A DNA stretch of 64,000 nucleotides from Ochotona curzoniae (GCF_017591425.1 NW_024466607.1:18484501-18548500), one strand, 5' to 3'; shown: positions 32,090 through 43,274, numbered from the stretch's first letter. The notes: generated from the sequence alone by a model not told the origin. Translations and numbers: made by a program.

Positions 32090-33610
32090 CTGACAGCTCT
32101 GACGGGTCAAATCAGAAAAACTGAATCACAGAGCATGGGTATTTTCCATCACACACATGGATGAATGGTTAAATGGTAACTGAGGTTGTGTTCTCATTTG
32201 GGAAGAACTTTTTTGAACAGAATGCCAACGAAGAGCCAGGTGTTTGAAAAATGTGGCTGTGTTAAGTTAAATGAGCCTTTTTTGGACTCCAGATGGAAGC
32301 ATAAAGCTGTCTGAAACCCCAACAGTCTTTTCTTGTTGGTTTTCACATGACTGAAAAACGATTTGACCATTGCACAGAGTGGCTGCGGAGGGGTGCTGGC
32401 TGCCAGCTTGACTGCTGCTATTTGGAAAAAAAGAAGAGATGTCAGAGTCAAAATGCATAGCCCTTGAAAACGGGAGGCTTGTGATAGAAGCCTCTGAAGA
32501 GGCCTTTAATTGTGGCATTGCTAGGTGACGGCTAATTACATTCCTCTTGGACAGCTCCCTTCCACGGAGCCTCACGTATCAGGAAATCCAATTCCCTCGT
32601 GAGAGAGCTGAAAGATATCTACCAAGTCTAAAGAGACCTACAGAAAGCTTTTCAACATGTCTGCATGTCTGTGCCATTTCTCTGCTCCACGGGGCAAATG
32701 GTTCGTACCCCCATCCCATGCCCCTTAAATCTGCTTCCAGTGCCTGTTTTTTGGGGAGGAGTGAGTTCTGCCAAAGTCTCAGGGGTATTGATCATGAGCC
32801 GTTTAATCAAGCACAGCTTTAGACCTGGAAATGTGGCCTCTCAGCATCTGGAAGCATCTCTCTCAGGCATCTTCCTTTGCTAGAAACATTTCAGCCACTG
32901 AAAGAGGAAGGGCCATTGTGTTTAACCCTTTGGGTCCTTCAAGAAATAATTTTGACAAGTTGAGCTCTCCTTCATTTTGGGGTGTCCCAACACTGCAAGA
33001 CTGAGAACACCTCCTGGGAGTCCACATTTGTCCCTGTAGGGCCTCCTGTGCCACGTGGCAGTACTGCCTGAGTACAAAATGTCCCTTTGGAAATTCTCTG
33101 TTCAACCAAAAGCAAACAGGCTCTCCAGTAGTACTTTCTAGCACACATCACAGGCACAATACCTATTAAAATCAATCATTTGTATAGAAAAGACATACAG
33201 AAAAGCCATGCAGTCCAGCCACTCATAGCTGACAGGGGTTACATTTCAGCATCTGACTCTGCAGCCATTTTTTTTTTCAATATGGGAATATCAATTTTCA
33301 TTTATGAAAGCATGAGATTAAACAGTGCTTAGTTGTAAAACTTACCTTGATCAAATATCAATATATTGTGAATAGCCTTTAGTATAATACTTAAGTGAGC
33401 TGTGTAGATTTAACAAGTAGATGCCTCATAATTTATTTAACCAGTTGTCCATTGCTTTTTTTTTGCATATTATTCTAACAAAGGGTTAGCTAGAATTAGG
33501 TTTCACTTTATTCCTGGAAGTCTCCAAAGAAGAGTGATTTAAACATATGGGTGTTTATTTGTCTTCAGCATAAAGTAGTTCAGAGTGGGTAGTGCAGGAC
33601 TGCAGGGACT
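32090..33610. other. Unique DNA with a homeodomain-motif block
   Basis: No repeat recognised over 1.5 kb. At 32504-32545 lie tttaattgtggcattgctag and ggctaattacattcc, AT-core sites of homeodomain type. Frames of 70-100 codons on both strands overlap antisense. Confidence 0.45.
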
Positions 33611-33620
33611 CAGATTTCTA

Positions 33621-33929
33621 CTTTTTTTTTTTAAAGATTTATTTACTTTTATAGGAAAAGTCAGATATACAGAGAGAAGCAGAGAGAGAGAGAGAAAGAT
33701 CTTCTGTCTGCTATGTTACTCCCTAACGGTCGGAGCTGAGCCAATCTGAAGCCAGGAAACAGGAACTTTTTCTGGGTCTTCCACGTGGGTGCAGGATCCC
33801 AAGGCTTTGGGTCATCCTCTACTGTTTTCCCAGGCCACAAGCAGGGAGCTGGATGGGAAGCTGAACCACTGGGACATGAACCAGTTCCTGCATAGGATCC
33901 TGGTGCGCCCAAGGCTATTGTGCCAGGCC
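33621..33929 (-). mobile_element. CSINE with TSD
   Basis: T run and aaagatttatttacttttat tail, gatcttctgtctgctatgtt, ggagctgagccaatctgaag, cttccacgtgggtgcaggat, head tattgtgccaggcc. TSD cagatttcta at 33611-33620 and 33930-33939. A short deletion removes part of the segment before cggtcggagctg. Confidence 0.93.
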
Positions 33930-34001
33930 CAGATTTCTATCTATTTTAACCCTTGTTTTTCTGGATATATTTTTAAACTTTTAGTATAGTCAAAATATAA
34001 T

Positions 34002-34128
34002 GAGGGTCTTAAAAAGTTTGTGGGAAAATAGCACTGAAAGATAAGTTTACTCTGGTGCAAAACATTTGAAAATTTATGCATAATTTTTCATAATACATAA
34101 TTTTCATGAACCTTTTGAAGATTCCCTC
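34002..34128. mobile_element. Mariner-like MITE, about 127 bp
   Basis: The clearest inverted ends in the window: left gagggtcttaaaaagtttgt; the right end, reversed, gives gagggaatcttcaaaaggtt. No coding capacity. Same family as 21155, 50555 and 51732. Confidence 0.72.
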
Positions 34129-34204
34129 ACATCATAGAGCTGTCCCAGCTATTCCTGCTCCCACACCTTGGTCCTGATGCTAGCTAGCCTTTCTCTCTCT
34201 CTCC

Positions 34205-34495
34205 CTCTTTGTTTATTTTGTTCACTTGAAAATCAGAATCAGAGGGTGAGAGGTCTTCTACCTGCTGGTTCGCTCCCCAAATGCAATCAAAAGCCAGGGT
34301 TGGACCAGGTCAAAGCCAGGAGCCAGAAGCTTCTTCCACATCTCCCACTTAGATACTGGAGTACTGCTTGGACCATCCTCTGCTGCTTTCCCAAACATAT
34401 CAGCAGGGAGCTGGATTGGAAGTGGAGCCACTGGGACTTGAACTTGTCCCCCCTATGGGATGGCTTTACCTGTACACCACAATGCTATCCCCAAA
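34205..34495 (-). mobile_element. CSINE, first of three in a row
   Basis: Order cacttgaaaatcagaatcag, gagaggtcttctacctgctg, gggttggaccaggtcaaagc, cctctgctgctttcccaaac, cactgggacttgaacttgtc and head gtacaccacaatgctatccc. Confidence 0.87.
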
Positions 34496-34505
34496 GCTAG
34501 TCTTT

Positions 34506-34780
34506 TATAAAAAATATTTGAGGAATAGAAACAGAGAGGGAGGGAGGGAGAGAGAGAATGAGAGAGAGAGAAAGAGGAAGTGGTGTTAGTTCATTCCCCA
34601 AATATCCATTAGGGTCAGGGCAGGACCAGGCCAAAAATAGAAGCCAGGAATTGAGTTGGGGTATCCTACATGCATGGCAGAGACCCCAGAACTTGAATCA
34701 CTTCTTGTGCCTGGGGTATGCATCAGCAGGAATTGGGAGTGAAGCTGGGACTCAAAAACAGACACTCCAATTCAGGTTGT
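34506..34780 (-). mobile_element. CSINE, second of three in a row, old type
   Basis: Tail aaaaaatatttgaggaatag, purine-rich run, then gttcattccccaaatatcca, gcaggaccaggccaaaaata, ggtatgcatcagcaggaatt, acagacactccaattcagg. The head is missing, replaced by the next SINE's tail. Confidence 0.78.
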
Positions 34781-34786
34781 GTGCAT

Positions 34787-35066
34787 TTTCATTTTGTTTA
34801 AAAGACAGAAAGATGCTTCATGTACAAGTTCATTTTCCAAACACCTGCAACAGCCAGAGCTGGGCCAAGCCAAAGCCAGAAGCCAGGCACCCCCTCCTGG
34901 TCTCTCACTTAGGGCCCTCCAGCCATCAGCATCATTGCTTCCCAGGTTAGGCCACAACAGGAGCCTGGACCTGAAGCCAGGCAGCTGGGACTGGAACTGG
35001 CACTTGGATTTGGAATGCCAACACCGCAGGTGGTGGCTTTACCCATGGCTCACAATGCCTTCCCTG
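34787..35066 (-). mobile_element. CSINE, third of three in a row
   Basis: Order cattttgtttaaaagacaga, gccagagctgggccaagcca, cctcctggtctctcacttag, ggcagctgggactggaactg, aacaccgcaggtggtggctt and head catggctcacaatgccttcc. Confidence 0.82.
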
Positions 35067-35214
35067 AGCACTTTGATTTACCGAGGACTCTTTATCTTTA
35101 TTCTCTCATTAGAGTATCTGAGAAGCCTCTGAAGCAGCAGATGGGTTCAGATCTCTTGGCCGTCAGAGCATGTGGGTGTCCTGGGGGAGGGGAAGGTGAG
35201 GAATTTCCTTTTGT

Positions 35215-35310
35215 GCTTTCTGTGGATCTGGAGAAACTGAGGCCCAGGGAGGCTTCTATAAAGCAGTACAGTGAGCCACAGTGCTGACCCCAGGGATGCT
35301 GCTCCTGGCC
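35215..35310 (-). mobile_element. MIR fragment
   Basis: Reads ctggagaaactgaggcccag ggagg, the reversed MIR phrase, then diverged sequence. Confidence 0.5.
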
Positions 35311-36130
35311 CCCAAGCCCCAAGTCCTTCAGAGTTGATGAGCTGAGACAGTTTGAGTTGCTCACGTTGGAGCGCCAGAGGTCAAGTCCATCATTAGCTGC
35401 AGCCTTCAGAAGAGCCATTTCACATCCAATGGGAGCGATGTTGTCAGACCAAGAGGAGCATGATGATTCTCATTTGTCGTGTGCTTCCTTCTCTTGTGAA
35501 AGGTGAGCTGACTTTTTCAAGCTGCAAGCTGGCACATTTCATTCTGTGCTATTTCTGAGGTCTTGGCAGCAGAGTCGATGCTCCAGCCCAGATCTTCTGA
35601 GAACTCCCAAGAATCTGGTTCAGGGTGTTCCTGTGAAGGAAGGTTTTGACAAACAGCCACCAACTCTGGGTGATATGGAAGCCTGGTGAGCAGCTCGCAT
35701 GCTGACGTCCACATCCGCTTCCAGGCCAGCAACCCAAATCCTCGGGACAAGTCCTTATGGGGCCCTTGTTGCTGCTCTGGATGTCAGAGCGGCTGCTGGT
35801 GGTTCGCCATGCAGCCGCCAGGCCTCCCCAGCTGTGGGAAGCAATTGCTTGCAGATAGCAATTAGCACTTGCTCATCTGGGCCTGGCAGGGTCCACAGGT
35901 TTATAAGCAAAATAGCTTTAATAATTTCATCTCTGGAACTCACTGACCTCAAGCTTTTGTTTACTCTCTGAGAGGTTCAGATATTGCACATTTGTGTGAT
36001 TAGTGGGTAGGTTTGGGAAAGAGCAATTTGACCTACAAATTTATCAGTAAATTTAGAAGGAATAAAAATTAGTCTGCCTCCTTCAGTCTATTGCATGGTC
36101 AGACAGTGGAGTTACTTCAGCCCAAGCCCC
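35311..36130. other. Unique DNA
   Basis: No repeat recognised. A possible regulatory-type block at 35838-35925 has caattgcttgcagatagcaa, ttagcacttgctcatctg and tttataagcaaaatagc. Frames are short and antisense to each other. Confidence 0.45.
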
Positions 36131-36205
36131 CTGCTGTGGTCTGATGGTTTCTGTCCTCTCAAATCCACAGGTTGATTACCTCATCATCAGTGTGATAGTA
36201 TTTTC
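36131..36205 (+). mobile_element. MLT1-like LTR, 5' part
   Basis: Reads ctgctgtggtctgatggttt, cctctcaaatccacaggttg and cagtgtgatagtatttt, the opening of an MLT1-type MaLR LTR. Interrupted by a CSINE and resumed at about 36511. Confidence 0.65.
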
Positions 36206-36508
36206 TTAAGATTTGTTTTATTCATTTGAAAGACAGGGTGACAGAGAAGAGCGAGGGATACAAGTTTGAGATATAAGAATCATCTATCCTCTAGTTCACT
36301 CCCCAAATGCCTCCAACGGCCGAGATCAGACAAGGCTGAAGCCAGGAGCCTGGAACTCTAAGTCTCCATGTGGGTGGCAGTGGCCCAAGCACTTGGGCTG
36401 TCTTCCATTGCTTTCCCATGTGTATTAGCAGGGAGCTGGATGGGATAGAAGAGCAATCTTGCACTCTGATATGGGATGTTGGCATTATAGTCGTGGCTTA
36501 GCCTGCAG
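36206..36508 (-). mobile_element. CSINE inserted in an LTR
   Basis: Tail cttaagatttgttttattca then tttgaaagacagggt, agttcactccccaaatgcct, gtggcagtggcccaagcact, agcagggagctggatgggat, tctgatatgggatgttggca. Flanked on both sides by MLT1-like sequence. Confidence 0.87.
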
Positions 36509-36785
36509 GTGAAGCCTCTGGGAGTTGATCAGATCCTGTGAATGGGGCCTTTGAGATGGGATTGATGTCGTTATAAAGAGGCCCCAGAGAGCTGCATGCC
36601 TCTTCTTCTATGGGTGGGCACAGCGAAAAAATACCATGGGTGAACCTGAACATGGGCTCACTCCAGCATCACATCCCTTGGTCTTGTGGCCTAGCACACC
36701 CCGGCCCCTAGAAGTACAGGAGATGTCTTTTCATTGTGTGTCTAGCACCCAGTCTGTGGTACTATTTGTAGTATGCCACATGGGT
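36509..36785 (+). mobile_element. MLT1-like LTR, 3' part
   Basis: Continues gcctctgggagttgatcaga, tgaatggggcctttgagatg, gttataaagaggccccagag, and ends acccagtctgtggtactatt. These are characteristic MLT1 phrases in the right order. Confidence 0.7.
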
Positions 36786-37578
36786 GAGGACACACCTCCC
36801 ATCCCACCCAGTCTTTCTTGAAATCCTGTAGTTCACATTCACTCTACATCTCAGAGAGAGGCCACCTGCAGCATTATTTCCTGTGTCCTTTCCAAGAACC
36901 TTGTGTCATAGCTATAGCTGTGAACTGAGGACCCAAAGACCCAGGGCAGGCCTGGAGTTAGGATTCCCACAGTTCAGCCAGTGTCCCATGAGTCAGTGGG
37001 GGCAGTGGCCAGCCTGTGTCTTCCTATAGGAGTTCATGTACTTTGGAGAGGAGAAAGACTTGCTCTAAGAAGCAGTCATGTACTTGAGAAGAAATGAGGA
37101 CAGAGGAACAGTATGCTGTATGTTTCAATGAAGAGTCAGTCTTTCCCACCGCACCCGCCACCTCCTGTCAGACCCTGGACTTCGGTGGAGTCCTGGAAGA
37201 GGGTGGTCAGCAATCGGTTTCATCAGGAATGTAACTGGGTGTGGTACAAGTAGTGTCATTCCTGCTGTGCCAGGGCCCAGCACAGCACATAGCAGTGAAG
37301 ATGCCAGGGAGCCTATCTCTGCCTTGGTACCCTGAGGGATGTATCACCTGGCAGTGCCTGAAGCCAGCAGCACTCCTGTAAAGGGTGTCAGGGCTAGCGG
37401 TGAGCCCAGCCTTCATTTGACATCAACCAGGCATCTGAGTAGAACAAAACAAAAAGGCCCCCTGTGAGTGTGTATGATTTGAGTGTGTTGGTTAGCACGG
37501 ACTTTTGGAAATGCTCTTCCTCTCTTGACTTGGGGAAGAGCAACCAAGATGTATAGGGAACAAGGGTGGAAGTCTCTT
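36786..37578. other. Unique DNA
   Basis: A short reversed MIR-like phrase, gctgtgaactgaggacccaa, lies at about 36918. Otherwise nothing recognised. Confidence 0.45.
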
Positions 37579-37595
37579 TGAAAATCCACCCACTG

Positions 37596-37926
37596 GGTCC
37601 AGTACCGTGGCTCAGTTGGCTAAATCCTCACCTTGCAAGCACCAAGATCCCATATGGGCACCGGTTTGTATCCTGACTATTCCACTTCCCTTCGAGTTCC
37701 TGGCCTGGAAAAGCAGCAGAGGATGGTCCAAGTCCTTGGGACCTTACACCCCTATAGGAGTACTGGAGGAAGCCTCTGACTCCTGGCTTTGGATTGACTC
37801 AGCTCCAGCAGTTATGACACGTGGGAAGTGAACCAACAGACGAAGATCTTTCTGCCTCTCCTCTCTGTAAACCTGACTTTCCAACAAAAATAAATGCATC
37901 TTTACAAATGGGAAGAAGAAGAAAAA
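37596..37926 (+). mobile_element. CSINE with 16-bp TSD
   Basis: Head ggtccagtaccgtggctcag, then cttgcaagcaccaagatccc, atatgggcaccggtttgtat, gtgggaagtgaaccaacaga and tail gactttccaacaaaaataaa. TSD gaaaatccacccactg (37580-37595) against gaaaattcacccactg (37927-37942), one difference. Confidence 0.95.
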
Positions 37927-37944
37927 GAAAATTCACCCACTGTC

Positions 37945-38203
37945 ATCTTTGAAATCTGAAACCCTTAAGCCCTGCTCTGCCCTGCCCAGGGCTCTCTACT
38001 TCAGCCTCAACAAATAACCAGTCTGCTTTTCTTGCCACGCATGGTTCCTCACACCATTGCCTCTGGCTGGTTGCTGTTGTACTGAGGGTTCACTTTTTCT
38101 GTTCCGGTTGCACTAACTCTAGTTCCTCACAACAGAATCTACTAGCCCTGGTGTGCTCTGGCCATCAGAAGTATTTGGTATGGTTTTTCTCTCTCCTTTT
38201 CTT
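37945..38203. other. Unique DNA
   Basis: Nothing recognised. Confidence 0.4.
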
Positions 38204-38206
38204 TCT

Positions 38207-38255
38207 TTTTTGAAGATTTATCTTTATTTGAAATGTAGCTTTCTTTGGAGGGAAG

Positions 38256-38292
<37 letters not shown>

Positions 38293-38560
38293 TCTAGCTT
38301 CTATCCACTGGTTCACTTCTCAAGTGGCCGTAAGCGCTGGAGCTGAGCCAATTTGAAGCCAGAGAGCTAGGAGATTCTTCCAGGTCCCTCATGTGGATAC
38401 ACATGACCCAATAAAAGCAGCCATCCTCTGCTGCCTTTCCAGTCCCTAAGCAGGGAGCTGGATCAGAAGTGCGGCAACCAGGACTAGAACCAGTGTCCAT
38501 ATGGGATGCCGGCTTCGTAGGCGAAGGATTAGTTTGCTAAGCCACTGCCCCGTCCCCACA
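38207..38560 (-). mobile_element. CSINE with internal (CA)n(GA)n
   Basis: Tail tttgaagatttatctttatt, a CACACACA then long GA run at about 38258-38292, then ccactggttcacttctcaag, ctggagctgagccaatttga, and head ctaagccactgccccgtccc. Confidence 0.92.
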
Positions 38561-38564
38561 TTCC

Positions 38565-40432
38565 AAGGTCTTAAAACAAATCCTTGCCACTCAGGATAGA
38601 AAGATGTGGGAACAGCTTTGCAAAGTATTTCATGAGAAAACCTTCTTTCCACTGTTGGTTAAAATCTTTAATTCCTGCAGCCCCAGCAAGAGTCTCCACT
38701 TCAGACACTGGCTTTCCTCCTTTCTGCCACATCCATTTACAAGCTTCTCTTCCTAACCCCTGAGCATTTCTCTTTCCAGACCCGAATTCCAGGAAGCAAT
38801 CTAACACTCTCTTTCTAAAGGTTTTCCTTAGGAAATATCCAACAGTTACTTCTGTTTGTTTAAACTTGAAAAAAAATCAATGATTTAGCATTGCAAATTC
38901 AGTTAAAATTTACTTTGCAGTAATGTTGTAGGCTAATATTGCTGGAGTTGGGAAGCAGAAAGCAAATGAGGCAGCAAGACAAGATCATTGAGCCAACGAT
39001 AGAACCAGGGCTCTGATTAGTGAAGCACAATTACACGGAATAAATGCAATATCGATTTGTGTGTGTGTGTGTGTGTGAGAAAAAAAACAGCCACTGGGGG
39101 AGGGGGAAATAGAATATTTTATAGCTTCCATTTTATTTCTGTTTTCAAAATATTTTCAGGTTTCCTGGACTCTATTAATTATTTATTGAATAAAAAAAAA
39201 GAGGAAGAAAATACTACTCTGATTTAGTTGATGCTGTGTACAATGTCTCTGGTATTTCTGCTTTGGAAGCCCAGCGGTTCTGTGCCGGGTCTGCTGATTG
39301 GCCATCACTCACCTGCTGCTAGGGTCTCACAGGAATGTGTGTTGGCATCTTTGCTTCCTTGCTAGATACTGGATTGACTGACAGGAGATGCATCCTTGCA
39401 CATGCTCTGTCAACAGTGAATTTCCCAGGGGCCTGAGTAGGTGGCTTTCTTATTTTAAGAATATGAATTTAAAAGCCAAGTTTTAAAATCATTTTCTAAT
39501 GAGTTTTTTTTTTTTTTTGTTACCTAGAATGTGTGTTTTGGTAACACAGAGCTGGCACATGCATACTCCATTTATATCTTTAATCATTTGTAGGAGGCAG
39601 ATATGGATGTGCGAACTGGAGAACAATTTTTGTGGTTAATTATGTTTGTTTATGGTTCCCAGGGCGCATGTAAAAATAAAAGAGAGCCATACACACAACG
39701 CCCTTGAAAGCATTGGGATTCTTCCCACTGGGTCCTTGTGGGAGGGCGGTAGATGGGACCCCCACCAGCAAGGAGTTGAACGTAACAGTCCCCAGGGGTT
39801 GGGAAGCTTGACTCTAAGGGGGCAGGTTTGGTAACATGGACCTGCTGTCTGGTGCTCTAACTCCCCTAGGAGTGTGGGAGATGGAACTGTGGCCATTGGC
39901 ACACCGCAGTCACTTTCTGCTGTTCTTCCAGAAAGGAGCCCTCAAGGCAATGAGGATGTGGTCCTCATTACGGCATAAGTCCACTTGAAGCTGAGGAGTC
40001 TCTCTGGAAATCTTGCTTTGTGTGCAAGCTCATAGGATTTTGAATGTTTCGTGGGCACTTTGTGGGAGACCACTGTTGGGGACAGAGGCTTCGTTTTTTG
40101 TGGAGTTGGACTTTCTGTTGTGTCAGTTTTGTAGTGGGGCAGGCAGTGGAGTAGAGGTCAGGTTCACCGGCCTGGCGCCAGACCAACTTTGGATTGGGGT
40201 TCCAATATGCTAGCTGTGCCCAGGCTACTTTACTGAGAAAAGGCTGCCAATTAAATTCCAAAGTTGCTCCTTTCCCTGGTTGCTCCGCCAAGATTGTGAA
40301 TCAGTTAGCATTGCTGCCCCTTTATTCTCTGCCTTTCTCTCGTGCTCTCTGTTCCTTGAATGAGATAGCTCTGAATGACCAAGCACATTTTTGAAATCTG
40401 GCTCTGTGACAGTAAATATGCTGTTCTAATTG
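38565..40432. other. Unique DNA with a (GT)n
   Basis: No transposon recognised over about 1.9 kb. Contains a (GT)n at 39059-39077 and a T run at about 39505-39518. Frames of 60-107 codons overlap on both strands without motifs. Confidence 0.5.
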
Positions 40433-40436
40433 CGGT

Positions 40437-40728
40437 TTTTAAAAATATTTTATAATAGCAGAGACAGAGAAGAGGGAAAGATATCTAACCACCGATTCGC
40501 TGTTCATGATGCCCATAATAGCCAGGGGCTGGGCCAGGCTGAAACCAGGAGCCCAGACTCAATCCAGGTCTCCCAAGTGTGTGAGCCATCTCCTGTTGCC
40601 TGCCAAGGTACACCTGTGCAGGGAGCTAGAACTGAAGGAGAGGAACTGGGATTTGAACCAGGCATTCTGAAATGGAATGTAGGCATCCTGACTGAGAGTT
40701 TAACCACTGCTGCACCCAATGCTACCCC
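40437..40728 (-). mobile_element. CSINE, old type
   Basis: Tail tttaaaaatattttataata, body ggggctgggccaggctgaaa, caatccaggtctcccaagtg, gggatttgaaccaggcattc, aatggaatgtaggcatcctg and head accactgctgcacccaatgc. Confidence 0.85.
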
Positions 40729-40729
40729 T

Positions 40730-41186
40730 CCCTCCGTTTGACACAGAATCAATGAAGCAGGACACGTGTCCTAACTCGCTGTAGGGAGGATATCTTTTGG
40801 CAGCATGCAGGTTCATGAGCACTGTCAGCTCGTTGATGTTGATTCAAGGTTAGACACTGAAAATGCCTGAATTCTGACAGCTCAGCTATGAAAGCCACTG
40901 AGAGAGCTTTCCCCAGAATCTAGCACAGCCTTGAGGATTGACCCATCATCCGGGATGAATCATGAAGAAGCTAAAAATAATAAAAACAAAGTTTGATCAA
41001 CTACATTACAGGAAAGAAGTTATTTTTCTATTCTCTTGATAGGAAAAAAAAAATTAGCCAACAAATGTAAGAAAAAGAAGTAGCGTATCAGTCAGATTTT
41101 AAAAATCAACTGCTTTTTTGATTTCCTGATTTTGTGATAAATTTGTAATTTATTGCAAGTCCTACACTCATTCTAAATAATTATTT
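40730..41186. other. Unique AT-rich DNA
   Basis: Nothing recognised. Confidence 0.45.
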
Positions 41187-41189
41187 AAC

Positions 41190-41480
41190 AGGGGCCAGTA
41201 TTTGGCACAGCAGTTAAAATACTACTTAGGGTGCCCCCACCCCATGCCAGTGTGCTTGATGAAGTCCCTGCTGCTCTGTTGCCAGACCAGCTTCTTGCTA
41301 GTGTTCAACTGGAAGGAAGCAGGTTGCAACTCAAGGCGCTGGCTCCCTCCCACCTGGATGGGAGCTTCAGATGGAGTTTGAACCTGTGGGTTTTGACCAG
41401 GCCCAACACCAGCTGTTGCAGGCATTTGTTGAGTAAGCTGGTACATGGAAGATCTCTGTTTCTATACCTTTCAAAAAAAA
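41190..41480 (+). mobile_element. CSINE, diverged
   Basis: Head aggggccagtatttggcaca then gcagttaaaa; later ctcccacctggatgggagct, tgaccaggcccaacaccagc, gtaagctggtacatggaaga. Body substantially diverged. Confidence 0.72.
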
Positions 41481-41481
41481 A

Positions 41482-41866
41482 GTTTCTGATTAAAACAATA
41501 TTCACATACATACCTAAGTTTACATTTGTCATTTTATGGTCTTAGAGTAGACATCCTCAAATTATGGAAGCATCAGGTCCCACAAAATTGTACCATAGCA
41601 ATGGGACCCTTCAGATATGTGACAAATGGGCATGGTGAGCTCTCCTTCACAGGGACTTTCATCCCTTTATCCACCGAATAAGGATAACCTGAATGCTGAG
41701 GCACACTGCAGAAGATTCCCTGAAGAAGTGTACTTTCTGGATTATTCTAGTTATGGTTGGACTCTGCTCATTACAGAATCTCTGTGTGCCTACTCCTAAA
41801 AGCATTGCTGGCTCCTTACCATTTTCAATCGCAACAAATAAAGTTCACTTGTTTTGAGAACTATGT
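41482..41866. other. Unique DNA
   Basis: Nothing recognised. Confidence 0.45.
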
Positions 41867-41867
41867 G

Positions 41868-42160
41868 CTTGGACTAGTACATTGTGGTGCAACAAGTTAA
41901 GCCACCTCCAACAGCAACATCCCCAGCATTTGTTCCAGTACTAGCTGCTCTGCTTTCAATCCAGCTCCTTGCTAATGTGTCCTGGAAGATGTCCCAAATC
42001 CTTGGGCCCTTGTCACTCATATGGGGGACCTGGCAAGCTCCTGGCTGTGGCCTGGCCCAGCCCTAGCTCCGATGGCTATTTGGAGAGAGAAGCAGCAGCA
42101 GATGGAAGAGCTTCCTTTCTTTCTGTCACCCGGTCACTCTGCTTTACAGACGAGCAAGTC
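41868..42160 (+). mobile_element. CSINE
   Basis: Head cattgtggtgcaacaagtta then agccacc, caatccagctccttgctaat, cctggcaagctcctggctgt, ggcctggcccagccctagct, and gtcactctgctttacagacg. Followed directly by a T run and (TTTA)n. Confidence 0.8.
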
Positions 42161-42201
42161 TTTTTTTTTTTTTTTAACTTATTTATTTATTTATTTATTT
42201 T
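42161..42201. repeat. Poly(T) and (TTTA)n tract
   Basis: Fourteen Ts followed by six TTTA units. It could be the tail of an unrecognised minus-strand retroposon. Confidence 0.93.
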
Positions 42202-42406
42202 AAGGAATAAAATGACACCCTCCCTATTAGATACCTGATAGTCTCCATAATGTTGCAAACCTAGAGCTGGAAACCAATGATTCTGTTTGTTCTGACACTG
42301 CGGCAGGCAGAGGTTGGCACTCACCATGTATAATTTGGCTTCCCAAAAGGTCAATAACAGAGGCAGAGCAGCTCAGCAGGAAGCTCAGTGGAACGTCTGC
42401 AAGAGG

Positions 42407-42457
42407 CGTGTGTGTGTGTGTATGAGTGTGTGTGTGAGAGAGAGAGAGATAGAGTGA
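42407..42457. repeat. (GT)n(GA)n compound microsatellite
   Basis: Two GT runs separated by atga, then a GA run and agtgagtgagg. Confidence 0.95.
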
Positions 42458-42864
42458 GTGAGGTAGGGTGGCTCTCATTTTTCCCAGCCCTGAGAACCTC
42501 AAGTAGCAGAGACTTGGGAACAACCAGGACACAGAGAGTGCTCACTTCCCCACAGGCTTGCCTATCCTTGTAGAGTTTTCTGGGGTAACCTATCATTTTG
42601 GAAATAGTCTGTTCTGCACTAATAGCTTCCCAAAGCAGAACTTTCTAAAGCTGGAGCCAAGTGAGGAAAGGAGGTCGCACACACGGTTCGGAAGATCAGG
42701 GCGGTTGGTGGCTTCACTTGGACCCTTTGAGTCCAAGCATCTGCTGAAATTTATTTATAGGTTTACAGAAAGGGTCTCAGTTAGGCGACAGCGGAAGCCC
42801 AGTGTTCTGGCTTTGGTCCAGTTTTAGAAAGCTGAAATGTTTGACTCTTTTTGTTTTATTTTAG
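42458..42864. other. Unique DNA upstream of candidate exon
   Basis: No repeat recognised. The last 25 bases form a pyrimidine-rich tract ending ttttattttag. Confidence 0.4.
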
Positions 42865-42907
42865 GAGTGCGCTGTACTGGTGAAATCAAATGAGGAAGCA
42901 CTGAATT
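42865..42907 (+). other. Candidate 43-bp internal exon (unverified)
   Basis: Upstream, a strong T-rich tract ending tttgttttattttag gives a good acceptor. Downstream, gtaagtcc is an exact donor. Between them one of three frames is open (ECAVLVKSNEEALN plus one base); the other two contain stops. I do not recognise the peptide and see no partner exon. Chance pairs of splice-like sites of this quality do occur in 64 kb. Confidence 0.22.
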
Positions 42908-42913
42908 GTAAGT

Positions 42914-43124
42914 CCAAGGCTATTTTTTAATTTTTATGATCTTTTCTCGAGTGTGGGTGAGCTAGTGGGAGGTTTGATAATCATTTGGTCGTTTAGAGAC
43001 ATGGATGTGGTTTTCAAGATTCCAGATCGAGAGAATCCACATTGTACGCTGTGAATCTTTTCGACCTCTATGGACCTCTCTGAGACTGAGTTCTCTGTGG
43101 CTTTTCCTGAACATCCCTACATGT
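42914..43124. other. Unique DNA
   Basis: Nothing recognised. Confidence 0.4.
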
Positions 43125-43215
43125 AGATTTTCATGCCCTTCAGGGCAGGAGCTATACCTGCCTGACCTAAAGTCAGCATGATGCCTGAATGTACAATGAT
43201 TGAATGAGTGAGGAC
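43125..43215 (+). mobile_element. L2 LINE 3'-end fragment
   Basis: Reads cccttcagggcaggagctat, gcatgatgcctgaatgtaca, tgattgaatgagtgagg, the L2 3' terminus layout (gagggcaggga ... gaatgaatga). Confidence 0.5.
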
Positions 43216-43274
43216 CATGCAACTTAGCAATGTTTCCAATATGGAAAAGGCCTCCTTTACCAATCAATTCCTTT

